Shown one piece after another: positions 1-6,990 of a DNA stretch of 11,575 nucleotides. The position numbers and the translations under genes were made by a program. The number at the start of each line of letters is the position of its first letter. Position 1 is the stretch's first letter. Source of the stretch: an uncultured Blautia sp. (GTDB taxonomy: Bacteria > Bacillota > Clostridia > Lachnospirales > Lachnospiraceae); assembly GCA_937900135.1 (NCBI GenBank), contig CALCDJ010000069.1, positions 1 to 11,575 on the forward strand, given 5' to 3'. The notes under the pieces are model-generated. The model did not search any database. It had not been told where the DNA came from and was given only the letters and a program-made list of their open reading frames with translations.

Positions 1-58
1 TAGAAGCTGACTGCCAAATTCTACTTTTGAATCAATGTGTTTTGCTCATCTCTATGGA

Positions 59-982
59 TTATAATTCTTCAAAATCCCCCAAAAATTTCACTTCCGGTTC
101 CAGGGTTACGCCAAACTTTTCCTTGACGATACGACGGACATCTGACATCAGAGTCCGGACATCCTGTGCCGTAGCGTCTCCTGTATTGATTACAAAACCA
201 CAGTGCTTTTCAGAAACCTGCGCGCCGCCTACCCGGTATCCCCGAAGCCCGCTGTCCATGATCAGCTTTCCTGCAAAGTATCCCTCCGGACGCTTAAAAG
301 TGCTTCCTGCGCTTGGAAACTCCAGGGGCTGCTTACTGGTCCGTCGCTCTGTCAGGTCGCGCATGACTGCCTTTATGGCCTCCTGTTCTCCCTGTTTCAG
401 AGAAATCACTGCTTCCAAAACCACATATCCAGCTGTCTTTACTATACTGGTACGATATCCAAATTCCATCTTTTCTGCCGGAATGGTAAAAATTTCTCCC
501 TGGGAATCCATAACCGTTACTTCTTTCACAACGTCCTTCATTTCTCCGCCATAGGCTCCTGCGTTCATGACAACAGCGCCTCCCAGGGTTCCCGGAATGC
601 CTCCTGCAAACTCAAACCCAGTGAGAGAAGCCTGCTTTGCCTCTGCCGCAATTCCGGAAAGAAGGGCTCCTGCTGCTGCACGGATACAGGTTCCCTCCAC
701 CGTGATCTTTGAAAGATTCCGGTACATCTGGATGATTACTCCCTGATATCCCTTATCACTGACCAGAAGATTGCTGCCATTTCCCAGAATAAAACTGGGC
801 AGATTCTCTTCTTTACAGATTTCCAGTATACCGCGAAGCTGCTGTGGAGATTCAGGAATCAAAAAGTAATCTGCCTCTCCCCCAATCCGAAAGGTGGTAT
901 GACGGCTCATAGGCTCCTGTGTCAGCACCCGTTCCTCTCCCAGTAACTCACAAAATTTCTGTCTGATTTCTTGTTTCACCAT
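59..982 (-). CDS. murB: UDP-N-acetylenolpyruvoylglucosamine reductase (MurB, type II)
   Basis: Cytoplasmic FAD enzyme that uses NADPH to reduce UDP-GlcNAc-enolpyruvate to UDP-MurNAc, the second committed step of peptidoglycan precursor synthesis. The 307 residues match a normal type II MurB. The FAD-binding part shows FRIGGEADYF (31-40), GNGSNLLVSD (67-76) and FAGGIPGTLGGAVVMNAGAYGG (about 125-146). The catalytic region shows GYRTS (Arg177) and SAGSTFKRP, where Ser227 is the expected proton donor. The C-terminal EPEVKFLG contains the conserved Glu (about 297). It lies 26 bp downstream of tcdA on the same strand, so the two are probably co-transcribed. The ribosome site GAGG is close to the ATG (about 4 nt). 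Identification is firm from motifs; residue roles come from knowledge of the family. Confidence 0.97.
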   Translation of the reverse strand: MVKQEIRQKFCELLGEERVLTQEPMSRHTTFRIGGEADYFLIPESPQQLRGILEICKEENLPSFILGNGSNLLVSDKGYQGVIIQMYRNLSKITVEGTCIRAAAGALLSGIAAEAKQASLTGFEFAGGIPGTLGGAVVMNAGAYGGEMKDVVKEVTVMDSQGEIFTIPAEKMEFGYRTSIVKTAGYVVLEAVISLKQGEQEAIKAVMRDLTERRTSKQPLEFPSAGSTFKRPEGYFAGKLIMDSGLRGYRVGGAQVSEKHCGFVINTGDATAQDVRTLMSDVRRIVKEKFGVTLEPEVKFLGDFEEL

Positions 983-1008
983 ATATCCTCAATCTTTCTA
1001 TTATAGTT

Positions 1009-1728
1009 TTATTTCTTTCTTGGCTCTTCTGTCAGATCCCGAATCACCTCTCCTGCGATCATCAGACCTGCCACGCTTGGCACAAAGGATACGCTTCCGG
1101 GTACCGGCCGGTCGCCCTTCCGTTCTCCATTATCCTCAGGCTTTAAGGGTTTTTCCTTAGAATAAAGTACCTTCACCTTACGAATTCCCCGTTTACGCAG
1201 TTCCACACGCATCACCTTTGCCAGTGGGCAAACACTGGTCTTGGAGATGTCTGTAATCTCAAATCTGCCAGGATCCAGTTTATTCCCTGTTCCCATACAG
1301 GAAAGTATGGGGATCTTGCATGCCTTGGCATTCTGGATCAAAAGCAGTTTTGATGTTACCGTGTCAATGGCATCCACCACATAATCAAAGGAATAAAAAT
1401 CAAACATGTCTTCGGTGTCTTCATTATAAAAAGTCTCATAGGTGTGAACCAGAATGTTGTCGTCAATATCATGGATCCGTTCTTTCGCCACCTGCACCTT
1501 ACTGCGTCCCACTGTGGAGCGCAGCGCATAAAGCTGTCGGTTGATATTCGTGAGGGAAACTGTATCATGATCCACAAGGGTCAGACTTCCCACACCACAT
1601 CTGGCCAGCGCCTCTGCCACATAAGAACCGACTCCGCCCAGACCAAAAATTGCAATCCTTGCGCAGCTGATTCGATTCATCTTTTCACTGCCCAGCAGTA
1701 TTTCCATACGAGAAAAAGGGTTCTGCAT
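1009..1728 (-). CDS. tcdA: tRNA threonylcarbamoyladenosine dehydratase (TcdA/CsdL, E1-like ThiF family)
   Basis: ATP-dependent enzyme of the ThiF/MoeB/E1 superfamily that converts t6A at position 37 of ANN-decoding tRNAs to the cyclic form ct6A. The N-terminal Rossmann fold shows the nucleotide motif GLGGVGS (29-35) followed by LVDHDTVSLTNINRQL (about 51-66), the usual E1-like acidic and Arg contacts. DAIDT (119-123) and CMGTGNKLDP (144-153) follow, then the TcdA-typical TSVCPLAKVMR (about 164-174). Starting at the ATG gives 239 residues. An upstream in-frame TTG exists (1734) but sits directly against the AGGAGG, whereas the ATG at 1728 is 7 nt from it, so the ATG is preferred. It is the first gene of the minus-strand unit with murB. 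Confidence 0.93.
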   Translation of the reverse strand: MQNPFSRMEILLGSEKMNRISCARIAIFGLGGVGSYVAEALARCGVGSLTLVDHDTVSLTNINRQLYALRSTVGRSKVQVAKERIHDIDDNILVHTYETFYNEDTEDMFDFYSFDYVVDAIDTVTSKLLLIQNAKACKIPILSCMGTGNKLDPGRFEITDISKTSVCPLAKVMRVELRKRGIRKVKVLYSKEKPLKPEDNGERKGDRPVPGSVSFVPSVAGLMIAGEVIRDLTEEPRKK

Positions 1729-1814
1729 ATGCAAACCTCCTATATGACTTTAGTTCCGTAACTTCCGATACGGATTCTTCTCTTTTGCCGTACCAATTTT
1801 GGTCACATAATTTT

Positions 1815-1843
1815 ATTATACTATCTGTCTTAAAAAAAGTACA
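1815..1843 (-). promoter_or_regulatory. putative sigma-A promoter of tcdA-murB
   Basis: On the minus strand a perfect TATAAT (1815-1820) lies 17 bp from a weak -35, TGTACT. It sits about 85 bp upstream of the tcdA start in the 213-bp divergent intergenic region shared with spoVAB. The -10 is convincing and the -35 is not. I could not find a convincing sporulation promoter for spoVAB in the rest of this gap. Confidence 0.45.
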
Positions 1844-1947
1844 GTTTTTCATTCTTTTTTTAGAATTGACGTATACTTTTTCTTTCTTCTGAAAAACTAA
1901 GCTATTGACAACAATCAGAAAACACAGATAAAAGGAGGCAGTTACCT

Positions 1948-2370
1948 ATGTGGCAACAGATTTTTCTCGGTATTCTGGGATTCTCTGCAGGTATGATCAT
2001 CGCGGGAGGGGTGGTGGGACTTCTCATTGGACTTTCCATCACTCCACGCTATGCCGGAATCACCCACACAGCAGACCAGATCCTGCTTTACGAAGACGTC
2101 ACTCTTCTTGGCACTGTTTTGGGAAATGTGTGGTTTCTCTATTCCCTTCCCCTCCCTCTAGGAAAACCCTTTCTTGTACTCTTCGGTATCTTTTCCGGTA
2201 TCTTTCTTGGCGGGTGGATTCTTTCTCTGGCAGAAATGGCAGACGTTTTTCCGATTTTTACCAGAAGGATTCGTTTCACCCAAGGCCTTCCCCTTGTAAT
2301 CCTGTTTGTAGCCCTTGGAAAAACCATAGGCTCTTTTCTTTTTTATTTTCTGGGATTTCCTTCCCCCTGA
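1948..2370 (+). CDS. spoVAB: stage V sporulation protein AB (SpoVAB)
   Basis: Integral membrane component of the SpoVA complex that moves Ca-dipicolinate into the forespore and releases it at germination. The 140 residues contain about four hydrophobic segments. They carry the family signatures GFSAGMIIAGGVVGLL at the N-terminus, ITPRYAG (the PR after helix 1), a YE pair (LLYEDVTLLG), and the C-terminal LAEMADVFPIFTRRIRF followed by ALGKTIGSFLFYF. I compared these from memory with Bacillus subtilis SpoVAB, which has matching LTEVLNVLPILAKRIG and GKIAGSLF stretches. A strong AAAAGGAGG lies 8 nt before the ATG. It is separated from the other spoVA genes by an antiparallel regulator gene, and its stop is 2 bp from that gene's stop. 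Confidence 0.88.
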   Translation: MWQQIFLGILGFSAGMIIAGGVVGLLIGLSITPRYAGITHTADQILLYEDVTLLGTVLGNVWFLYSLPLPLGKPFLVLFGIFSGIFLGGWILSLAEMADVFPIFTRRIRFTQGLPLVILFVALGKTIGSFLFYFLGFPSP

Positions 2371-2372
2371 AC

Positions 2373-3317
2373 TTACAAAAGATGGGCAGGCATGGAATCC
2401 TGCTTTCTTCCCTCTGATTTTCTTTCTTTTCCCATCCCCTGCTTTTCCAGAATGGGACAGGCTCCCCCGGACAGGTACCATTTCCGGTACTCTCCCGGAG
2501 CGCATCCCATTTCCTTTTTAAAAATTTCCGCATAATAACTGGAACCGCCAAATCCACAGCTTCCTGCAATCTCTGCCATCCCTTCCTTGTTCTCTCTCAG
2601 AAGCGAAAGACTCTTTCCAATACGATACTGCTGCAGATATTCCACAGGTGTCTGTCCCATATGTTTTTTAAAAAAGCGACAGTATTCTCCCTTACTCACT
2701 CCGCTTTTTTCTGCCATGTCCTCCAGAGTAAGATGTTCCCGGTAACAATGATGAAGATAACAAAGCATCCTCTTTAATTTTTCCTGTTCCTTCCATTCGC
2801 TCTGAGTCAGATGTACCTCCTGTGTGTCCATTTCTTTTCTGATAAGGGAAAGAAGGCTGCAAAAAATTCCAAGAAGTTCCAGCCCTGTCTCCTGATTCTG
2901 CTCCTGCTCTTCCACTTCCTGCAGCAGAGAAAGGGCTTTGATCTCCTTCCTTCGCTCCAGATGATACCAGGGAAAATCTCTCTGCGCAAGAATCGTCTGC
3001 ATATACCGTTCTGCAATTCCCTGTTCCTTTCCCGTGGAAACTCCAAGAAAGAGCACCTCACTGACTTGCGACTCTGCCCCGCATATCCGAAAAACCGTCT
3101 CTCCATTGAGAAACAATCCCTCTTCTTCCTTTAACACCACTTGTTTCTGATTCACCTGACAGCGTATCGTTCCGCGCTTCATATATAAAAAAGAGACGGA
3201 TTCTGTAATCTCGCATGCCATATGCCCCGCTTCTTCTTTTTCCAGACATATTCTGGAAAACCATAAATTCTGATCTTTAAAAAGAATCGTCTCTCGTCCT
3301 GTATTCCATGCTATCAT
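2373..3317 (-). CDS. AraC-family transcriptional regulator
   Basis: About 314 residues. The C-terminal domain has two helix-turn-helix motifs typical of AraC/XylS. The first is LTLEDMAEKSGVSKGEYCRFFKKHMG with TPVEYLQQYRI after it (about 196-232); the second is MAEIAGSCGFGGSSYYAEIFKKEMG with APGEYRKWY (about 247-281). The N-terminal 100 residues (SVSFLYMKRGTIRCQV, EEGLFLNGETVF) look like a cupin-type effector domain; the ligand is unknown. The ATG at 3317 is preferred because GGAAG lies 5 nt before it. The upstream ATG at 3329 abuts its own purine tract. A basic, low-complexity tail of about 30 residues follows the DNA-binding domain. The gene is inserted between spoVAB and spoVAC and is divergent from spoVAC, so it may control the spore genes, itself, or something elsewhere. 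Confidence 0.9.
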   Translation of the reverse strand: MIAWNTGRETILFKDQNLWFSRICLEKEEAGHMACEITESVSFLYMKRGTIRCQVNQKQVVLKEEEGLFLNGETVFRICGAESQVSEVLFLGVSTGKEQGIAERYMQTILAQRDFPWYHLERRKEIKALSLLQEVEEQEQNQETGLELLGIFCSLLSLIRKEMDTQEVHLTQSEWKEQEKLKRMLCYLHHCYREHLTLEDMAEKSGVSKGEYCRFFKKHMGQTPVEYLQQYRIGKSLSLLRENKEGMAEIAGSCGFGGSSYYAEIFKKEMGCAPGEYRKWYLSGGACPILEKQGMGKERKSEGRKQDSMPAHLL

Positions 3318-3362
3318 AAATACTTCCATCCTTTCTCATGAGCATTATATAGAAAAAAATCA

Positions 3363-3392
3363 GAATAAGGAAGTATATTCTTCCTCATTTTT
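3363..3392 (+). promoter_or_regulatory. sigma-G (or sigma-F) type promoter of spoVAC-AD-AE-AA
   Basis: GAATA (3363-3367) fits the forespore -35 consensus GHATR. Exactly 18 bp later CATTTTT (3386-3392) fits CATWHTA except for the last base. The expected start lies about 75 bp before spoVAC. In Bacillus the spoVA operon is sigma-G dependent, so the position makes sense. The match was made by eye. Confidence 0.6.
3368..3385. promoter_or_regulatory. inverted repeat filling the forespore promoter spacer
   Basis: AGGAAG (3368-3373), 6 bp, CTTCCT (3380-3385): a perfect 6-bp inverted repeat occupying exactly the spacer between the putative sigma-G -35 and -10. It also lies about 50 bp upstream of the divergent AraC-type gene. 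It could be an operator for that regulator, though AraC proteins more often bind direct repeats. Inference only. Confidence 0.35.
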
Positions 3393-3473
3393 TCAGAAAC
3401 TAAAAAAAGCAAACAGAAAGATACTGCCTGCGTGTTTCTTTGCAGACTGTATTCTGAGAAAGGATGATCAGTG

Positions 3474-3947
3474 ATGGAACAGACACAATCACAAAAAGAG
3501 AAACAGAAACAATACGAAGCATATGTCAAAAAAGTCACGCCTACCCACAGCCTACCTAAAAACATGGCCAGGGCGTTTCTCACCGGAGGACTGATCTGTC
3601 TTCTTGGACAATGCATCCAGAACTTTGCAAAAAGTCAGGGAATGAGCACAGAGATGGCAGGTAACTGGTGTTCCCTGACTCTGATTTTTCTCAGCGTTCT
3701 CCTTACCGGCCTGAATATTTATCCGAAAATCGGCAAATTCGGAGGCGCCGGAGGACTGGTTCCCATTACCGGTTTTGCCAATTCTGTTGCCGCCTCAGCC
3801 ATTGAATATCAGGCAGAAGGACAGGTCTTTGGTATTGGATGTAAAATTTTTACCATTGCCGGACCTGTGATTCTTTATGGAATTTTGAGTTCCTGGCTTC
3901 TTGGCATCGTCTACTACGTTTTTCAGCTTATGGAGGTGACCCTATGA
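3474..3947 (+). CDS. spoVAC: stage V sporulation protein AC (SpoVAC)
   Basis: Membrane protein of the spore DPA channel. SpoVAC of Bacillus behaves as a mechanosensitive channel. The 157 residues start with a charged, soluble N-terminus (1-30, containing YVKKVTPTHSLPKNMARAF). Hydrophobic segments follow near 35-52, 66-82 and 125-152. The conserved core is GAGGLVPITGFANSVAAS (91-108), with EGQVFGIGCKIFTIAGPVILYG (about 115-136). The ATG at 3474 is 8 nt from AAAGGA; an in-frame GTG at 3471 is also possible. The stop overlaps the spoVAD start by ATGA, which predicts translational coupling. Confidence 0.95.
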   Translation: MEQTQSQKEKQKQYEAYVKKVTPTHSLPKNMARAFLTGGLICLLGQCIQNFAKSQGMSTEMAGNWCSLTLIFLSVLLTGLNIYPKIGKFGGAGGLVPITGFANSVAASAIEYQAEGQVFGIGCKIFTIAGPVILYGILSSWLLGIVYYVFQLMEVTL

Positions 3948-5029
3948 ATAAAAACGCACAAAAAGGTCGGGCCAGCTTAGCTTTTTGCCACCCCGTCTTT
4001 CTTCTGAGTTCTGCTTCCATCGTAGGAAAAAAAGAGGGGGAAGGTCCTCTGGGTTCCTTTTTTGATCAGGTCTGCGAAGATCCTTTTTTCGGTGCAGATA
4101 CCTGGGAAGCCGCTGAAAGCTCCATGCAAAAAGAAACAGCCCTTCTTGCCATTAAAAAAGCCGGACTTATCCCCTCTGACCTCCGCATGATTTTTGCCGG
4201 TGATCTTCTGGCACAGTCCATTGCCTCTTCCTTTGGAATTGCCTCTCTGGGACTGCCTTTTTTTGGTCTGTATGGAGCCTGTTCCACTATGGGCGAGTCT
4301 CTGGCATTGGGCGCCATGTCCATTGCTGCCGGTTATGCCAGTCAGGTGCTCTGCGCTACCTCCAGCCACTTTGCCAGCGCGGAAAAAGAATTTCGATTTC
4401 CTCTGTCCTATGGCAGCCAGCGTCCCCTGTCTGCCACCTGGACTGTCACTGGAAGCGGAGCCTGTATCCTTAGCGCCACCCCTCCTCCTCTTTCTCCGGT
4501 TTCCGGCGCCTCACCCCTTAGAAAAGGCTCCTGCTGCGTGGGGATTACCGGCATCACCATAGGAAAAATTGTTGATTATGGGTTTAAGGACTCCCTGAAT
4601 ATGGGTGGATGCATGGCTCCTGCTGCCTGTGATACCATTTCCCAGCATCTTCAGGATTTTCATCGGCAGCCCCAGGATTACGATGCCATTGTCACCGGAG
4701 ATCTGGGCATGGTGGGACATACCATTCTTCTGGATCTCTTAAAAGAAAAAGGCATAAACCTTGACGCTGTTCATCAGGACTGTGGAATGATGATTTTTGA
4801 TCCCCAAACCCAGGATACCCATTCCGGAGGCAGCGGATGCGGATGTGCCGCCTCTGTACTGGCTTCCTGCCTCCTTCCCAAGCTCCTTCTCGGTGAATGG
4901 AAACGGATTCTGTTCGTTCCCACAGGCGCCCTTCTTTCCAAAGTCAGCTTTAACGAAGGGGATTCTGTTCCCGGCATTGCCCACGGAATTGTTCTGGAAC
5001 AGCTTTTGGACGAAAAGGAGGTACACTAA
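3944..5029 (+). CDS. spoVAD: stage V sporulation protein AD (SpoVAD)
   Basis: Peripheral, thiolase-fold protein that binds dipicolinic acid in the SpoVA complex. The 361 residues show the thiolase-like LPFFGLYGACSTMGESLALGA (about 104-124), HFASAEKEFRFPLSYG (about 142-157), WTVTGSGACIL (166-176), GKIVDYGFKDSLNMGGCMAPAA (about 207-228), and the C-terminal HSGGSGCGCAASVLAS (about 293-308) and PTGALLS. The protein is about 20 residues longer than I recall for Bacillus SpoVAD. A Pro/Ser-rich stretch at about 179-195, between the two thiolase halves, could account for the extra length. It overlaps spoVAC by 4 bp, and its TAA shares one base with the ATG of spoVAE. Tight coupling suggests stoichiometric production. 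Confidence 0.96.
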   Translation: MNKNAQKGRASLAFCHPVFLLSSASIVGKKEGEGPLGSFFDQVCEDPFFGADTWEAAESSMQKETALLAIKKAGLIPSDLRMIFAGDLLAQSIASSFGIASLGLPFFGLYGACSTMGESLALGAMSIAAGYASQVLCATSSHFASAEKEFRFPLSYGSQRPLSATWTVTGSGACILSATPPPLSPVSGASPLRKGSCCVGITGITIGKIVDYGFKDSLNMGGCMAPAACDTISQHLQDFHRQPQDYDAIVTGDLGMVGHTILLDLLKEKGINLDAVHQDCGMMIFDPQTQDTHSGGSGCGCAASVLASCLLPKLLLGEWKRILFVPTGALLSKVSFNEGDSVPGIAHGIVLEQLLDEKEVH

Positions 5030-5388
5030 TGGAATATTGGAATGCATTCTGGGTGGGAGGCGCGATCTGTGCCCTTGTACAGATTCTTCTGGACAAAACC
5101 AAGCTGCTTCCCGGAAGAGTTATGGTGCTTTTAGTTTGTTCCGGCGCTTTATTAAATGCCATTGGCTTATATCAGCCGCTCACAGATTATGCAGGAGCAG
5201 GCGCTACAGTCCCTCTTCTTGGTTTTGGACAGCTTCTGTTTAAAGGAATAAAAAAAGCCATTGACCGGGATGGACTAATGGGACTTTTTACCGGCGGCTT
5301 TACTGCCTGCGCTGTTGGAGTTTCCGCGGCCCTGATTTTTTCTTATCTGGCCAGCCTGATCTTTAAACCAAAAATGAAGGAACCTTGA
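5029..5388 (+). CDS. spoVAE: stage V sporulation protein AE (SpoVAE/SpoVAEb)
   Basis: Small membrane protein homologous to SpoVAC, part of the DPA channel in the inner spore membrane. The 119 residues hold about three hydrophobic segments (8-22, 31-46, 88-111). The family core is GLYQPLTDYAGAGATVPLLGFG (46-67), with GLFTGGFTACAVGVSAAL near the end. The start is coupled to spoVAD through TAATG, with the purine tract AAAAGGAGG lying in the spoVAD 3' end. The gene corresponds to the spoVAEb half of the Bacillus locus; no spoVAEa is seen. Confidence 0.95.
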   Translation: MEYWNAFWVGGAICALVQILLDKTKLLPGRVMVLLVCSGALLNAIGLYQPLTDYAGAGATVPLLGFGQLLFKGIKKAIDRDGLMGLFTGGFTACAVGVSAALIFSYLASLIFKPKMKEP

Positions 5389-5409
5389 AAGTTCCATTCT
5401 ACTTTTTTT
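5379..5409 (+). terminator. weak hairpin plus T-run between spoVAE and spoVAA
   Basis: GGAAC/GTTCC (5379-5383 with 5391-5395) and an alternative AAAGT/ACTTT pairing (5388-5392 with 5401-5405) precede seven Ts (5403-5409). Stems are only 5 bp, so at most this is a partial terminator that lowers spoVAA expression. It may have no function. Confidence 0.3.
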
Positions 5410-5426
5410 AACAGAGGTGAACAAAT

Positions 5427-6044
5427 ATGAGTGATACCTTGTATCTTCAGATTGAAAAAAACATTCAGGCACAGCATCCACATGTATACCTTCAGGATGT
5501 AGCCAAGCTGTCCTGTTCCAATACCCGGATTCTTAATCGACTCCGGGTATTGCCTGTGGCAAATTTATCCCCGGAACAGCCTGGGCGTTATGTTTTTTCT
5601 GCCATGGATCTGATTGCGCTGATCCAGAAAAAAGAACCGTCTCTTCAAATCTCCCATATTGGAGAACCCACCTTTATCATCAGCTATTCCCGGGAGTCTG
5701 CTCCCTGTTTTCTCTGGCGGTTATGTAAGATTGCCTTTGTCTGTCTTACCACCTTTTTCGGAGCTTCTTTTTCTATCATGACCTTCAATCAGGATGTGGA
5801 CGTATCCGGACTGTTTCAAAAGCTCTACGCCCTGGTGACTGGACAGCCTTCCAACGGCTTCACCATTCTTGAGATCACCTACTCCCTTGGCATTGGACTT
5901 GGCGTACTCATTTTCTTTAATCATTTTGGAAAAAACAAGCTCTCTTCTGACCCAACACCCCTGCAGGTTCAGATGCGTTTATATGAAGATGACGTAAATA
6001 CCACCATTCTTGAGGATGTCAGCCGGAAACAGGAAACACCGTAA
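5427..6044 (+). CDS. spoVAA: stage V sporulation protein AA (SpoVAA)
   Basis: Membrane-anchored SpoVA component. The N-terminal soluble part (1-95) begins LYLQIEKNIQAQHPHVYLQDVAKLSC, as in SpoVAA proteins that pair a small beta domain with a C-terminal membrane part. Membrane segments lie near 98-120 and 147-166. The diagnostic motifs are SIMTFNQDVDVSGLF (116-130), LYALVTG, ITYSLGIGLGVLIFFNHFGKNK (150-171) and PTPLQVQMRLYEDDV (176-190). I compared these from memory with Bacillus SpoVAA, which has matching PSPLDVEM and FFNH elements. GAGGTG lies 8 nt before the ATG. In Bacillus this is the first gene of the operon, before spoVAB; here it is last, after spoVAE, and far from spoVAB. Confidence 0.88.
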   Translation: MSDTLYLQIEKNIQAQHPHVYLQDVAKLSCSNTRILNRLRVLPVANLSPEQPGRYVFSAMDLIALIQKKEPSLQISHIGEPTFIISYSRESAPCFLWRLCKIAFVCLTTFFGASFSIMTFNQDVDVSGLFQKLYALVTGQPSNGFTILEITYSLGIGLGVLIFFNHFGKNKLSSDPTPLQVQMRLYEDDVNTTILEDVSRKQETP

Positions 6045-6078
6045 GTAAGGTTTTGCCTATTTCCCGTAGATTCTTCAC

Positions 6079-6107
6079 TTGACAGGAAATTTTTCCAATA
6101 GTATCAT
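6079..6107 (+). promoter_or_regulatory. strong sigma-A promoter of the microcompartment operon
   Basis: Perfect TTGACA (6079-6084), 17-bp spacer, TATCAT (6102-6107, five of six). The start of transcription is expected near 6114, about 50 bp before the first shell gene. This makes the shell genes independent of spore control. Confidence 0.75.
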
Positions 6108-6126
6108 TTAAATAGAATGAAATGAT
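6103..6126. promoter_or_regulatory. inverted repeat over the -10 and transcription start
   Basis: ATCATTT (6103-6109) and AAATGAT (6120-6126) form a perfect 7-bp inverted repeat with a 10-bp centre. It covers most of the -10 box and the expected start, where a repressor would block RNA polymerase. No regulator for it is recognised in the window. The repeat is seen; the role is inferred. Confidence 0.4.
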
Positions 6127-6163
6127 TCTGTGCTGAAATTTCTGAAAGTGAGGAACAGATAAA

Positions 6164-6529
6164 ATGATAAATGAACACGAAGAACAGATCCGAATTGTAC
6201 AGGAAACCGTAGCCGGCAAGGAAATTACCTTTGCGCATGTAATGGGTGGTCCGGCTCCTATTATCTATCAGAAGCTTGGATTGAATCCCCAGCTGGATTA
6301 CCGCTCTTCTGCAATCGGAATCATGAATATGACGCCTCCGGAATCTGCCGTGATTGCTTCTGATATTGCAGTCAAAAGCGGAAATGTTTATCTGGGATTT
6401 GCAGACCGTTTCACCGGTACTCTGATTATAACCGGAGAAATTTCTGATGTAATGTCTGCCCTGACAGAGGTAGTAGATTATTTCCGTGATTCTCTTGGAT
6501 ATGTTGTCTGCAAGATTACAAAAAGATAG
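6164..6529 (+). CDS. bacterial microcompartment shell protein, EutS/PduU-like (permuted BMC domain)
   Basis: 121 residues, the usual length for EutS/PduU, the circularly permuted BMC hexamer shell proteins. The N-terminal stretch is QETVAGKEITFAHVMG (13-28), which in PduU/EutS leads into a small beta-barrel over the pore. The core follows as IGIMNMTPPESAVIASDIAVKSGNVYLGFADRFTGTLIITGEIS (51-94, key residues TPPES, DIA.KS, DRFTG) and VVCKITKR at the end. It resembles E. coli EutS (LAHLIANP, TPSEAS, ACDIATKS, GFLDRFTGAVVLTGD), as recalled. It is the first gene of a three-gene unit. Whether it belongs to an ethanolamine, propanediol or other compartment cannot be told from the shell protein. Confidence 0.9.
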   Translation: MINEHEEQIRIVQETVAGKEITFAHVMGGPAPIIYQKLGLNPQLDYRSSAIGIMNMTPPESAVIASDIAVKSGNVYLGFADRFTGTLIITGEISDVMSALTEVVDYFRDSLGYVVCKITKR

Positions 6530-6540
6530 GAAGGCGTACC

Positions 6541-6969
6541 ATGGCTCAGATTACCAGGGAAGAGCTTCTGGAAAAACTCTTCCATAAAGATTATAAGGAC
6601 CTGAAAGGAAAACGACTGCGTCTCACCCGTGTCCGGGTTCCCGGCAAGGAGGTATGTCTGGCACATATCCTGACTCCCTCCCAGTCCTGTATCTATCACA
6701 ATCTGGCTCTGCATATCGGAGTTCATGAAGGTGAGGATCATACAGGAGAAACCATTGGACTGATTCGGTTTACTCCATGGGAGGCTGTTGTAGTTGCAGC
6801 AGACGTGGCTGTAAAAAGCGCCGATGTACAGATTGGATTTATGGATCGTTTCTGCGGCTCCCTGATTCTTACCGGAGGTTTGTCTCAGGTACAGACTGCA
6901 GTGGAGGAAGTAGTTAAATTTTTCCATGAGGTTCTTGAATTTCAGGTCTGTGAAATTCACAAAAGCTAA
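6541..6969 (+). CDS. second, divergent EutS/PduU-like BMC shell protein
   Basis: 142 residues. The BMC core is VRVPGKEVCLAHILTPS (31-47), IGLIRFTPWEAVVVAADVAVKSADVQIGFMDRFCGSLILTGGLS (72-115) and FQVCEIHKS (134-142). It is clearly related to the preceding gene but too different for a recent duplication. Two additions stand out. An N-terminal extension of about 25 residues (ITREELLEKLFHKDYKDLKG) could form an amphipathic helix. A charged insert, GVHEGEDHTGE (60-70), lies in the loop before the core. The gene starts 11 bp after the first shell gene, with AGGAAGG before its ATG. It may co-assemble with its neighbour as a heteromer or form a second facet type; both are inference. Confidence 0.88.
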   Translation: MAQITREELLEKLFHKDYKDLKGKRLRLTRVRVPGKEVCLAHILTPSQSCIYHNLALHIGVHEGEDHTGETIGLIRFTPWEAVVVAADVAVKSADVQIGFMDRFCGSLILTGGLSQVQTAVEEVVKFFHEVLEFQVCEIHKS

Positions 6970-6990
6970 ACAGACAGATAGGATGAAAAA

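Noticed and set aside
203..712. Plus-strand ORFs opposite murB (27-554 and 203-712)
   Set aside because: Antisense shadows of a fully conserved murB; no ribosome sites and no recognisable protein features.
1905..1935. TTGACA about 45 bp before spoVAB as its promoter
   Set aside because: The only -10 at correct spacing (ATAAAA) would start transcription within the ribosome site; spoVAB is also expected to use a forespore sigma factor.
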